Part shown: one piece after another, positions 1 through 6,112 of the stretch
Layout of the letters: each line of letters starts with the position of its first letter
Numbering within the stretch: position 1 is the stretch's first letter
Origin: an uncultured Collinsella sp.
GTDB lineage: Bacteria > Actinomycetota > Coriobacteriia > Coriobacteriales > Coriobacteriaceae
Assembly: GCA_900551185.1 (NCBI GenBank)
Contig: URVF01000092.1
Coordinates: 1-6,362, forward strand
Direction: 5' to 3'
Length of the DNA stretch: 6,362 bases
Notes under the pieces: model-generated
Seen by the model: the letters and a program-made list of their open reading frames with translations, nothing else
The model's database searches: none
What the model was told of the DNA's origin: nothing
Made by a program: the position numbers and the translations under genes

Positions 1-33
1 TCGTCGGCAGCGTCAGATGTGTATAAGAGACAG
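1..33 (+). other. Nextera/Tn5 read-1 adapter (library artefact)
   Basis: These bases match the Illumina Nextera read-1 transposase adapter exactly. The 19-bp Tn5 mosaic end AGATGTGTATAAGAGACAG occupies 15-33. This is synthetic library sequence, not genome. Genomic sequence begins at 34, inside pnp. Confidence 0.98.
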
Positions 34-536
34 TCGTAGGTGGGGTTGACGATAAACTCGCCGGTCTCCACGTTACGGCCGATGCGCACGCAGGCAAGCG
101 GGCCCTCGAAGGGCACGCCGCCGAGCGTCATGGCCAGGGAGGCACCCATGACGTTGATGACGTCGAAGGGGTTGACCTGGTCGGCGACGAGCGAGGTAGC
201 GACAATGTGTACCTCGTTGCGGAAGCCGTCCGGGAAGCTCGGGCGAATCGGACGGTCGATCATGCGCGCGGTGAGCGTGGCCTTCTCGCTGGGACGGCCC
301 TCACGCTTGAGGTAGCCACCCGGGATGCGGCCGGCAGCGTACATCTTCTCGTTGAAATCGACGGTCAGCGGGAAGAAGTCATAGTTCTTGCGCTCCTTGG
401 AGACGACCACGGTATCGAGCATCGTGGTGTCGCCCTGCTTGACCAGACAGGCGCCAGTGGCCTGCTTGGCAAGCTCGCCGGACTCAAAGGTGTAGGTCTT
501 GCCGTACAGCTCAAAGGTCTTGGATACGAGTGTCAT
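34..536 (-). CDS. pnp: polyribonucleotide nucleotidyltransferase (PNPase), N-terminal part, 3' end cut by adapter
   Basis: PNPase is a cytoplasmic 3'-to-5' phosphorolytic exoribonuclease that turns over mRNA and trims structured RNAs, working as a ring-shaped trimer. The visible 167 codons cover most of the first RNase PH-like domain of a protein usually about 700-750 residues long. Family signatures are clear: FFPLTVDF (residues 54-61), the AAGRIPGGYLKREGRPSE stretch (67-84, equivalent to the RNA-contacting FFRR loop region), and ARMIDRPIRPSFPDGF (90-105). The second RNase PH domain (with most catalytic residues), the KH and S1 domains lie beyond the contig. The reading frame is open into the adapter at position 34; this is a contig break, not a truncated gene. 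The ATG at 534-536 has a strong Shine-Dalgarno AAAGGAG at 541-547, 4 nt upstream. It follows rpsO, the classical rpsO-pnp pair, beyond the rpsO terminator. Confidence 0.97.
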
Positions 537-540
537 TGTT

Positions 541-620
541 CTCCTTTACCCCACAGGCCCCTTGCCTGCGGGCTTCTCATGTGACGCGGGCCCCCTGCCC
601 CCGCCACGCTTCAGAGCGTG
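541..620 (-). promoter_or_regulatory. structured pnp leader: three consecutive hairpins before the ribosome-binding site
   Basis: On the minus-strand RNA three stem-loops follow one another between the rpsO terminator and pnp. The first is CACGCU/AGCGUG with a CUGA loop (605-620). The second is GCGGG/CCCGC (586-604), directly abutting it. The third is a 9-bp stem with one G-U pair and a 5-nt loop (550-558 with 564-572), ending 2 nt before the Shine-Dalgarno AAAGGAG (541-547). In E. coli the pnp leader forms a duplex cut by RNase III and PNPase then represses its own translation. A similar role here is an inference from position and pairing. No convincing sigma-70-like promoter is seen between the terminator and the ATG, so pnp may depend on readthrough. 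Confidence 0.45.
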
Positions 621-639
621 ATTGTTCGCGCCCTTACAC

Positions 640-671
640 AAAAAGAGCGCCCCGCTGCGCAGGACGCTCTT
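640..671 (-). terminator. Rho-independent terminator of rpsO
   Basis: On the minus strand AAGAGCG (665-671) pairs with CGCTCTT (643-649). The stem continues inward through C-G and G-U pairs (661-664 with 650-653), giving at least 11 bp around a small loop, followed by a run of five U (640-644, overlapping the stem base). It lies 15 nt after the rpsO stop codon. The other strand lacks a T-run, so termination should act only on rpsO-direction transcription. It would reduce, perhaps not abolish, readthrough into pnp. Confidence 0.88.
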
Positions 672-685
672 AGCATGTACAAATC

Positions 686-964
686 CTACTGGATGTTGTC
701 GCGGATGCCCAGAGCCTTGATGAGCTCACGGTACTCGACGATGTCGTTCTTCTTGATGTAGGAGAGAAGACGACGACGACGGCCGACGAGCATGAGCAGG
801 CCACGACGGGTGTGGAAGTCCTTCTGGTGGGACTTCATGTGCTCGGTCAGCTCCTTGATGCGCTCGGACAGGATGGCGACCTGAACCTTGGGGTTGCCGG
901 TGTCGACCGGGGTGTTACCGAACTGGGCAGTCAGCTCCGCCTTGCGCTCTTTGGAAACAGTCAT
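686..964 (-). CDS. rpsO: 30S ribosomal protein S15
   Basis: S15 is a primary binding protein of the 16S rRNA central domain; it organises the three-way junction of helices 20-22 and forms a bridge to the 50S subunit. The 92-residue product is three longer than the usual 89, by a short DNIQ-type tail after the conserved LGIR end. Residues that contact rRNA in E. coli S15 are kept: H42, H46, D49 and T52 (Ser in E. coli), followed by the RRGLL motif (53-57) and the basic GRRRRLL segment (61-67). The ATG at 962-964 follows the Shine-Dalgarno-like GAAAGGTG (970-977) by 5 nt. The frame stays open upstream to an ATG at 1081, but that extension matches no S15 and crosses the leader. The gene has its own candidate promoter and terminator and precedes pnp. 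Confidence 0.98.
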   Translation of the reverse strand: MTVSKERKAELTAQFGNTPVDTGNPKVQVAILSERIKELTEHMKSHQKDFHTRRGLLMLVGRRRRLLSYIKKNDIVEYRELIKALGIRDNIQ

Positions 965-1069
965 TGTTTCACCTTTCGTTTTACGTCGCCCGCGGGCGAC
1001 TCGATTCGCCTCGGACTGGGAAGCCGCCGGTGGAGCGAGCAACCAAGGTCGAGGTACCAACAGGTCGGC
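965..1069 (-). promoter_or_regulatory. rpsO 5' leader with perfect palindrome and alternative hairpins
   Basis: The leader carries a perfect 16-bp palindrome GTCGCCCGCGGGCGAC (985-1000), able to fold as a 6-bp stem with a CGCG loop, ending 8 nt upstream of the Shine-Dalgarno. A second stem, GGCGA (1006-1010) with UCGCC (995-999), uses the same bases, so the two cannot form together. Further upstream is a near-repeat CGACC(TG)TTGGT (1042-1051 and 1056-1067), each copy able to form a tiny ACC/GGT hairpin. rpsO leaders in several phyla bind S15 for autoregulation through unrelated structures. That this one does so is inference only. Confidence 0.35.
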
Positions 1070-1078
1070 ATGATACCA
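1070..1078 (-). promoter_or_regulatory. candidate extended -10 promoter for rpsO
   Basis: On the minus strand TGGTATCAT matches an extended -10 element (TGnTATAAT) with one mismatch in the hexamer (TATCAT, 1070-1075; TG at 1077-1078). No recognisable -35 hexamer sits 16-18 nt upstream, as is tolerated for extended -10 promoters. It would start transcription near 1063, giving a leader of about 100 nt before rpsO. It lies just after the recO stop; no terminator is visible between recO and this site, so operon readthrough may add to rpsO expression. Confidence 0.4.
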
Positions 1079-1102
1079 CAAGCAGCCCGCGCCTGCGCAT
1101 CA

Positions 1103-1852
1103 TCACCGACCCAACATGAATTCCATCGCACGGAGGCGTTGATCGGTGTGCGTCGCAGCCCACACATGCGAAAGCCCGAGCAGGAATGCCGCCGTATGCG
1201 GGTCGATTCGCTCGGCCATGAGCGCATCGAAGGTCATGGACATGAGGGCGCGCAGCCATGCGACCTCACCGGTCGATACCAACTCTGCACCCGGAACGCT
1301 CGACGCGCACGAGCCGCACATGAGCCCGCCGGCCTGGGGCGAAAAATACGACAGCATGGGGTCTCCGCACAGCACGCAGGCCGAGAAATCGGGTCGATAG
1401 CCAACGTGCGATAGCAGCTTAAACACATATGCCGCCACAAGTAGATCCATGTGCGCTGTGTCGAGCCCGCTGCCCACCAGGGCAAGCGCCCGCTGCGTGA
1501 TGGCAAAGGTAAACGGGTCCTCGGCGTCCTCGAACGAGCACACGCGCGCGACCTCGGCGATTGCGCTTGCGGCGCAGGTCGTCTCGTAATCGGGCGTAGC
1601 GCCGAGCGGAGCCTCCATAAGCTCGGCCTGGGAAACCACGTCGAGTGACCGTCCATGTGCGAGCAGCATATCGACCGTACAGAACAGCTCGCAGCGCGCA
1701 GCCAGGCGTCCGCCGGGTTTGCGGGCGCCCTTTGCCACGGCACGAACCTGCCGTCCCCGCTCGTCAAGCATCGTCAGGATCAGGTCGGTCTCTTTGAGCT
1801 TCGTCTTGTCGAGGACGAGCACCTTGGTGCGATATGTCCGGGAGCCTGCCAT
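1103..1852 (-). CDS. recO: DNA repair protein RecO
   Basis: RecO works with RecR (and RecF) to load RecA onto SSB-coated single-stranded DNA in the RecFOR pathway, and can anneal complementary strands. The 249-residue product has the usual family length. The N-terminal OB-fold region shows the typical opening RTKVLVLDKTKLKETDLILT (residues 8-27), then RGRQVRAVAKGARKP (32-46). A central helical domain follows. A zinc-ribbon is complete: C159-x2-C162 and C179-x2-C182; many proteobacterial RecO proteins lack these cysteines. The ATG at 1850-1852 lies 15 nt after the era stop. The only Shine-Dalgarno match, AAGGA, overlaps that TAA and is about 12 nt from the ATG, longer than ideal, so translation may be partly coupled to era. 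It is the last gene of the dnaJ-recO operon. Confidence 0.96.
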   Translation of the reverse strand: MAGSRTYRTKVLVLDKTKLKETDLILTMLDERGRQVRAVAKGARKPGGRLAARCELFCTVDMLLAHGRSLDVVSQAELMEAPLGATPDYETTCAASAIAEVARVCSFEDAEDPFTFAITQRALALVGSGLDTAHMDLLVAAYVFKLLSHVGYRPDFSACVLCGDPMLSYFSPQAGGLMCGSCASSVPGAELVSTGEVAWLRALMSMTFDALMAERIDPHTAAFLLGLSHVWAATHTDQRLRAMEFMLGR

Positions 1853-1867
1853 GCGCGCCGCGCGTCC

Positions 1868-2935
1868 TTAGTCCTCGGCGTTGTAGCCAAAGCGGCGAAT
1901 CTGGGCCTCGTCGTCACGCCAGCCGGCCTTGACCTTCACGTCCAGCTCCAAAAAGACCTGCGTGCCAAAGATGCGCTCAAGATCGCGACGGGCGTCGATA
2001 CCGATATGCTTGATCATCTCGCCGCCCTTGCCGATGATGATGCCCTTTTGGCCCTCGCGCTCGACATAAATGGTGGCGTGCACGCGCAGCACCTTCTTGG
2101 TCTGCTCGAGCGCATCGCAGATCACGCCAACGGAGTGCGGAATCTCATCACGGGTGCGGCGCAAGACCTTCTCGCGCACAAACTCGGCAACGAGCGTCTC
2201 ATCGGAAGCGTCGGTACCCATGTCCTCGGGGAACCAACGCGGACCCTCGGGCAAAAAGTGCGCAACGGTCTCGATGAAGGCATCGACGTTGAAGTTCTTG
2301 ACCGACGACGTCACGATCTCATCGTCATATTCCATGAGCTCGTGGGCGGCCTTAAGCTGCTCCATAACCTGTGCAGGGTCGGCTTCATCGGCCTTGGTGA
2401 GCACCAGAACCTTCTTGGAACGGGCATTCTTGACGCGCTCGGCAACCCAGGCGTCTCCCCTGCCGATCGGCTTGGTGGCATCAATCAAAAACGCGACGAC
2501 ATCGACATCGTTCAGCTCGAACAGCGCGCTCTTGTTGAGCTCGGACCCCAGACCGTCCTTAGGCTTATGGATACCCGGGGTATCGACAAAAACCAGCTGG
2601 TAGCCAGGACGATTGACGACGGCGCGCATGCGACGGCGGGTCGTCTGGGCCACCGGCGAGGTGATGGCGACCTTTTTGCCATAGCAGGCGTTGAGCAGCG
2701 TGGACTTGCCGGCGTTGGGGCGGCCGACCAGGGCCACGAAGCCGCTACGGAAACCGGGCTCCACGTCGCCAAAGCCCGCGAGGCTGTCGCCCTCGTCGCA
2801 CAGGGCGTCGAGCTCCTCGTCGCTCATGCCCTCAAACGGGTCGAACTCCTCGACATCCTCGAGCTCCTCGGTATCCACCGCGTCCAGGACCTCGTCATCC
2901 AAAACTTCATCGGTAGACTGCATATTGTCGGACAT
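1868..2935 (-). CDS. era: GTPase Era with long acidic N-terminal extension
   Basis: Era binds the 3' end of 16S rRNA through its KH domain and licenses 30S maturation. The 355-residue protein exceeds the usual ~300 because of about 62 extra N-terminal residues. GTPase motifs: G1 GRPNAGKST (71-79), G2 region QTTRRR (97-102), G3 DTPG (118-121), G4 TKAD (180-183, where Era normally has NKxD), G5 SSVK (210-213, less canonical than SAK/SAL). The C-terminal KH domain has IIGKGGEMIKHIG (300-312), with the GKGG loop at 302-305. Residues 1-62 contain 25 Asp/Glu and no Lys, Arg or His. The ATG at 2933-2935 is supported by AAAGGGA (2941-2947), 5 nt upstream; an internal start at Met37 would still leave part of the acidic region. 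It lies 12 nt after dgkA. In E. coli, YbeY interacts with Era; ybeY is two genes upstream. Confidence 0.97.
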   Translation of the reverse strand: MSDNMQSTDEVLDDEVLDAVDTEELEDVEEFDPFEGMSDEELDALCDEGDSLAGFGDVEPGFRSGFVALVGRPNAGKSTLLNACYGKKVAITSPVAQTTRRRMRAVVNRPGYQLVFVDTPGIHKPKDGLGSELNKSALFELNDVDVVAFLIDATKPIGRGDAWVAERVKNARSKKVLVLTKADEADPAQVMEQLKAAHELMEYDDEIVTSSVKNFNVDAFIETVAHFLPEGPRWFPEDMGTDASDETLVAEFVREKVLRRTRDEIPHSVGVICDALEQTKKVLRVHATIYVEREGQKGIIIGKGGEMIKHIGIDARRDLERIFGTQVFLELDVKVKAGWRDDEAQIRRFGYNAED

Positions 2936-2940
2936 GGAAA

Positions 2941-2947
2941 TCCCTTT
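2941..2947 (-). promoter_or_regulatory. era ribosome-binding site, fixing the long start
   Basis: AAAGGGA directly follows the dgkA TAG and sits 5 nt before the ATG at 2935. It supports the longer Era start and thus the acidic extension. The internal Met37 codon has a GAGGG only 1 nt upstream, too close to act well. Confidence 0.75.
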
Positions 2948-3325
2948 CTAAATAAAGCCGAGCGCGTGGGCAAATACCAGCACGCCCACAATCGCGGCGG
3001 TGATGGAAAGAACGTATACAGAGGCGGCGGCGATGTCCTTCGCACGCTTGGCCAGCGGATGGAGCTCCTGGGTCGCTAGGTCGACGATGGCCTCCATAGC
3101 GGTGTTGCACAGCTCGCCGTGAATCACCAGGCCACAACAGATGATAATCGTGGCCCACTCGGCAATGTCGAGTCCCACGATGCAGCCGGCAATGACGGTA
3201 CACACGCCCGCAACGAGCATGACCTTGATGTTGCGCTCGGTCTTGACGGCGGTAACGAAGCCCTCCATGGCGTAGGAGAACGACTTTAAGAAGGACGGAT
3301 GGTCCTTGTTCGATCCGGGAATCAT
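2948..3325 (-). CDS. dgkA: diacylglycerol kinase / undecaprenol kinase, integral membrane
   Basis: Members of this small membrane kinase family phosphorylate diacylglycerol (Proteobacteria) or undecaprenol (Gram-positives, recycling the cell-wall carrier lipid). For the inferred Gram-positive host, undecaprenol kinase is the likelier activity, but sequence alone does not decide. The 125 residues match the family length. Three hydrophobic segments lie near 34-51, 56-69 and 102-122. Catalytic positions known from E. coli DgkA are kept with a shift of two: E71, N74, E78 in ELCNTAMEAIVDL, and K96-D97 in KRAKDIAAASVYV; E30 and N32 in TERNIK also fit. The ATG at 3323-3325 is 9 nt after the ybeY stop, and the Shine-Dalgarno AGGAG overlaps that TAG, 6 nt before the start. 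The ybeY-dgkA-era order is typical of Firmicutes. Confidence 0.93.
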   Translation of the reverse strand: MIPGSNKDHPSFLKSFSYAMEGFVTAVKTERNIKVMLVAGVCTVIAGCIVGLDIAEWATIIICCGLVIHGELCNTAMEAIVDLATQELHPLAKRAKDIAAASVYVLSITAAIVGVLVFAHALGFI

Positions 3326-3334
3326 AGACGGCTC

Positions 3335-3844
3335 CTAGTCGTGGGCGTGGTTGGTGATGGGGCCGACGTGGACTAGCTTGGGGTCCTCGCCGCGCTCGAG
3401 CGCCAGATCGCGCAGGATGGCGTCCTCGCGGGCCTCCATGACCTCGGCCTCGTCGTCCTCGATATGGTCATAGCCCAGCAGGTGCAGCATGCCGTGAACG
3501 AGCATCAGACGGCACTCGTCAGCGGGGCTATTGTCAAAACCGGGGGCCTGACGGGCAATGACCTCCGGGGCCAAGATGATATCGCCGAGCTCGAGCGTCT
3601 CATCGGCGGGAATATCATCGTCAAAGGCCGAATCGCACTCAAACGAGAGCACATCGGTGGTGCGGTCGATACCGCGCCACTCGTGGTTGAGCTCGTGCAT
3701 CTCGTCCTCGTCGACATACGAAAGGGAAATCTCGACTTCACGTTCAACGCCCTCGGCGGCAAGCACAACCTCGCAGATGTGCTCCACCTCCTGCGCGTCG
3801 AGCAGCGTATCGAGCTCGGCATCGTTGCTGATCAATACACTCAA
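3335..3844 (-). CDS. ybeY: endoribonuclease YbeY (rRNA maturation factor), TTG start
   Basis: YbeY is a zinc-dependent RNase needed for 16S rRNA 3'-end maturation and 70S quality control. The 169-residue product shows the diagnostic metal-binding motif HGMLHLLGYDH (117-127) with His117, His121 and His127. The conserved block WRGIDRTTDVLSFE (56-69) contains Arg57, matching the functional Arg of E. coli YbeY, and LGDIILAPEV (86-95) is also typical. The start is TTG at 3842-3844, chosen because AAAGGAG (3850-3856) lies 5 nt upstream and no ATG or GTG in frame gives a full-length protein. The TTG overlaps the phoH TGA in a TTGA tetranucleotide, a 4-nt overlap indicating translational coupling. 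The C-terminal tail after residue 150 is family-variable. It acts in the cytoplasm with Era, encoded two genes downstream. Confidence 0.96.
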   Translation of the reverse strand: MSVLISNDAELDTLLDAQEVEHICEVVLAAEGVEREVEISLSYVDEDEMHELNHEWRGIDRTTDVLSFECDSAFDDDIPADETLELGDIILAPEVIARQAPGFDNSPADECRLMLVHGMLHLLGYDHIEDDEAEVMEAREDAILRDLALERGEDPKLVHVGPITNHAHD

Positions 3845-4827
3845 CGGGGCTCCTTTCGGTCGCGCGGGCGCTGCTCGCGCACGTCATCATAAGCATCATA
3901 TGCCTCGACGATACGACCCACCAGGGCATGACGCACCACGTCGGCACGCTCGAGGTGAGAAAATGCGACATCGTCGACACGGCCCAAAATCTGCTCAACG
4001 TCGGCAAGACCGCCACGACGACCCACCAGGTCGCGCTGGCTCAGGTCGCCGGTAATCACGAACTTGGAGTTGAACCCAAGGCGTGTCAGGAACATCTTCA
4101 TCTGCTCGGGAGTGGTATTTTGCGCCTCGTCGAGCACCACGAAGGCATCACTCAGCGTGCGGCCGCGCATGTAGGCAAGCGGGGCGATCTCGATCACGCC
4201 GCGCTCCATAAGCTCATCGGTGCGCTCGCGATCCATCATGTCAAAAAGGGCGTCGTAAAGTGGACGCATGTAGGGATCGATCTTTTCCTCGAGGGTGCCG
4301 GGCAAAAAGCCCAGATTCTCCCCCGCCTCGACAACCGGACGCGTCAAGATCAGACGGCCCACCTCGTGACGCTTGAGCGCGGCAACGGCGAGCGCCATAG
4401 CCAGATAGGTCTTACCGGTACCGGCAGGACCCAAGCCAAACGTGATGGTATGCGAGCGGATGGCATCCACATAGCGCTTTTGCCCAAGCGTCTTGGGGCG
4501 AATGACGCGGCCGCGATACGAAAGCAGCACGTCATCGCGAAGCGACGTAGCCTCGTGCTCACCGTCGCGCAAGACGACCAGGCAGCGAGAGACATCGTCG
4601 GCAGACAGCGTGCGCCCGGCGGCCGCCTCGCGAAAAGCGTGTTCGAAAAAACGCGCCACGAGTTCGACCTCGTCCGGGTCACCGCACACGGCGATGCTAT
4701 CGCCACGGGCGACCACATGGGCGCGAACCAAGCTCTCGAGCGCGCGAAGGACGCCGTCGCCGGCGCCCAAAACGCATGAGGGATCAATTCCCTCGGGAAC
4801 GGTAAGTCTAATCTTCGAGGCTTCCAT
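3841..4827 (-). CDS. phoH: PhoH-like ATPase
   Basis: PhoH-family proteins are cytoplasmic P-loop ATPases related to the helicase fold and linked by association with RNA metabolism; the exact substrate is uncertain. The 328-residue product has the usual length. Numbered from the ATG at 4825-4827: Walker A GPAGTGKT (133-140), the PhoH-specific RPVVEAGENLGFLPG (163-177), Walker B VVLDEAQN (230-237) and the FVITGDLSQRDL motif (256-267). The C-terminus is a charged Arg-rich tail. An open frame reaches back to 4932, but those 35 residues would lie inside mtaB, have no ribosome-binding site and no family match. The chosen ATG has AGGGAGG (4831-4837), at a short 3-nt spacing. It overlaps the mtaB end by 20 nt and ybeY by 4 nt. 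phoH-ybeY adjacency is widely conserved. Confidence 0.95.
   Translation of the reverse strand: MEASKIRLTVPEGIDPSCVLGAGDGVLRALESLVRAHVVARGDSIAVCGDPDEVELVARFFEHAFREAAAGRTLSADDVSRCLVVLRDGEHEATSLRDDVLLSYRGRVIRPKTLGQKRYVDAIRSHTITFGLGPAGTGKTYLAMALAVAALKRHEVGRLILTRPVVEAGENLGFLPGTLEEKIDPYMRPLYDALFDMMDRERTDELMERGVIEIAPLAYMRGRTLSDAFVVLDEAQNTTPEQMKMFLTRLGFNSKFVITGDLSQRDLVGRRGGLADVEQILGRVDDVAFSHLERADVVRHALVGRIVEAYDAYDDVREQRPRDRKEPR
3850..3856 (-). promoter_or_regulatory. ybeY ribosome-binding site, fixing the TTG start
   Basis: AAAGGAG lies inside the last codons of phoH and 5 nt before the TTG at 3844. The match to the 16S tail is strong, which compensates for the weak start codon. Confidence 0.75.
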
Positions 4828-6100
4828 GAACCTCCCTGCGTGCATGGACCAAGCCGGAATCATCGACTCCGATGATAGCAACATCGAGCAGGCACGGGGC
4901 TGTAAGTCCACAGGTATCGTCAAGACGGGCATGATGGAACGAGCCGAGCGTCAGGTTGTCACCATACTCGAGCACGGCACGCTCGACCGTGCCCACGCGA
5001 CGACGAGCGTCAGCAATAGCGAGCTCCTGTGCGGCGGCCCGCATACGGCGGCTGCGCTCGGCCATAACCTCGGGTGGCACCTGGTCGGGCATGTCGGCAG
5101 CAAGGGTACCGGGACGCTTGCTGTAGCGGAACACGTGCATACGCGAGAAACCCACACGGCGGCACAGCGCCAGCGACTCCTCGAACTCCTCGTCCGTCTC
5201 ACCAGGAAAACCGACGATGACATCGCACGAAAGGGACGCCTGGGGCAAGTTGGCGCGAATCATACGCACCGTGTCCTCAAAGGCCTCGGCGCTATAGGGA
5301 CGGCCCATGCGATGCAGGGTCGCCGTGCAGCCGGACTGCACGGGCAGGTGCAAAAACGGGGCGATACGCTGCGGGTAGCGCGCCATAACCTTAAGCAGGC
5401 GCTCGGAGATATCCATGGGCTCGACCGAGGAAATGCGCACATGCGGAATAGACGTGCGCTCCATGATGGCCTCGAGCAGCTCATCGATTTCGACATGCTC
5501 GTCGGTCGCGCTCTTGCCATCGTAGGCACCCAGGTTCACACCGGTCAGCACCACCTCGGGCACGCCGGCCTCCTGGGCCTCGCGAACTTGCTCGAGCACG
5601 GACTCGACGGGCACGGAACGCTCGGGGCCGCGCGCCTTCCACACAATGCAATAGGTGCAGCGATGGTTGCAGCCGTCCTGTATCTTCACGCCCAGGCGAG
5701 AGCGACCGAGCGCATCGACCACCTCGCCATCGCTGCAGGCGGGAACGCTATCGGACTCAACGCCCAGCACCTCGCAGACACGTTCGGCGACATCGATCTT
5801 GGACGGCTCGGCGATCACGCGATCCGAAAGCTCCAGCAGCTCCTCGGGATGCAAATTAACCACGCATCCGGTCACGATCACATAGGGCTCGTTTGGATGG
5901 GCCAGCGCATGACGAACGGCCTTACGGGTCTTGGCCTCAGCCTCGCCCGTAACGGCACAGGTGTTAATGACGATCAGATCGGCATCCTGGGGCTCCACAA
6001 TAGCAAAGCCCAGGCGCATAAGATCGGCAGTGATACGGTCACACTCAACCCGGTTGACACGGCAGCCGAGGTTGACAACGGAAATATGGGGTGCGAGCAC
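4808..6100 (-). CDS. mtaB: tRNA t6A37 methylthiotransferase MtaB (radical SAM), GTG start
   Basis: MtaB converts t6A at tRNA position 37 (ANN-decoding tRNAs) to ms2t6A, using SAM and two 4Fe-4S clusters. The 430-residue protein has the family layout: an N-terminal methylthiotransferase domain with cluster ligands C13, C48 and C79, a radical SAM domain with C144-x3-C148-x2-C151, and a C-terminal TRAM-like region from about 371. LGCRVNRVE (11-19) fits MtaB rather than MiaB, whose equivalent is LGCQMN. HLPVQSGC (251-258) and GFPGET (297-302) are also typical. One oddity is CIVWKARG (151-158), where relatives usually have Pro in place of Trp. The start is GTG at 6098-6100, with TAAGGAG (6106-6112) 5 nt upstream; no better ATG lies near. 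It begins 9 nt after dnaJ and overlaps phoH by 20 nt. Confidence 0.94.
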   Translation of the reverse strand: MLAPHISVVNLGCRVNRVECDRITADLMRLGFAIVEPQDADLIVINTCAVTGEAEAKTRKAVRHALAHPNEPYVIVTGCVVNLHPEELLELSDRVIAEPSKIDVAERVCEVLGVESDSVPACSDGEVVDALGRSRLGVKIQDGCNHRCTYCIVWKARGPERSVPVESVLEQVREAQEAGVPEVVLTGVNLGAYDGKSATDEHVEIDELLEAIMERTSIPHVRISSVEPMDISERLLKVMARYPQRIAPFLHLPVQSGCTATLHRMGRPYSAEAFEDTVRMIRANLPQASLSCDVIVGFPGETDEEFEESLALCRRVGFSRMHVFRYSKRPGTLAADMPDQVPPEVMAERSRRMRAAAQELAIADARRRVGTVERAVLEYGDNLTLGSFHHARLDDTCGLTAPCLLDVAIIGVDDSGLVHARREVHGSLED

Positions 6101-6105
6101 GCGGG

Positions 6106-6112
6106 CTCCTTA
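6106..6112 (-). promoter_or_regulatory. mtaB ribosome-binding site overlapping the dnaJ stop codon
   Basis: TAAGGAG contains the dnaJ TAA stop and the Shine-Dalgarno AAGGAG, 5 nt before the GTG start of mtaB. It fixes the non-ATG start and suggests that ribosomes ending dnaJ can start mtaB. Confidence 0.75.

Noticed and set aside
965..1081. N-terminal extension of S15 by 39 residues from an ATG at 1081
   Set aside because: S15 proteins begin at the ATG at 964, which has its own Shine-Dalgarno; the extension crosses the likely leader and promoter.
1079..1102. Terminator after recO
   Set aside because: GCAG/CTGC pairing here is only about 4 bp and no T-run follows on the minus strand.
812..1414. 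A 200-codon open frame on the plus strand across the rpsO-recO gap
   Set aside because: It is antisense to both genes and their leader, and shows no family features.
1655..3079. A 474-codon open frame on the plus strand
   Set aside because: It runs antisense through era and recO, whose families are certain. Stop-poor antisense frames are expected in GC-rich genes, and it has no ribosome-binding site or recognisable domain.
3928..4779. A 283-codon open frame on the plus strand
   Set aside because: It is wholly antisense to phoH; its composition mirrors phoH codons and no domain is visible.
4828..4932. N-terminal extension of PhoH by 35 residues
   Set aside because: It lies within mtaB coding sequence and lacks a ribosome-binding site; the ATG at 4827 follows AGGGAGG.
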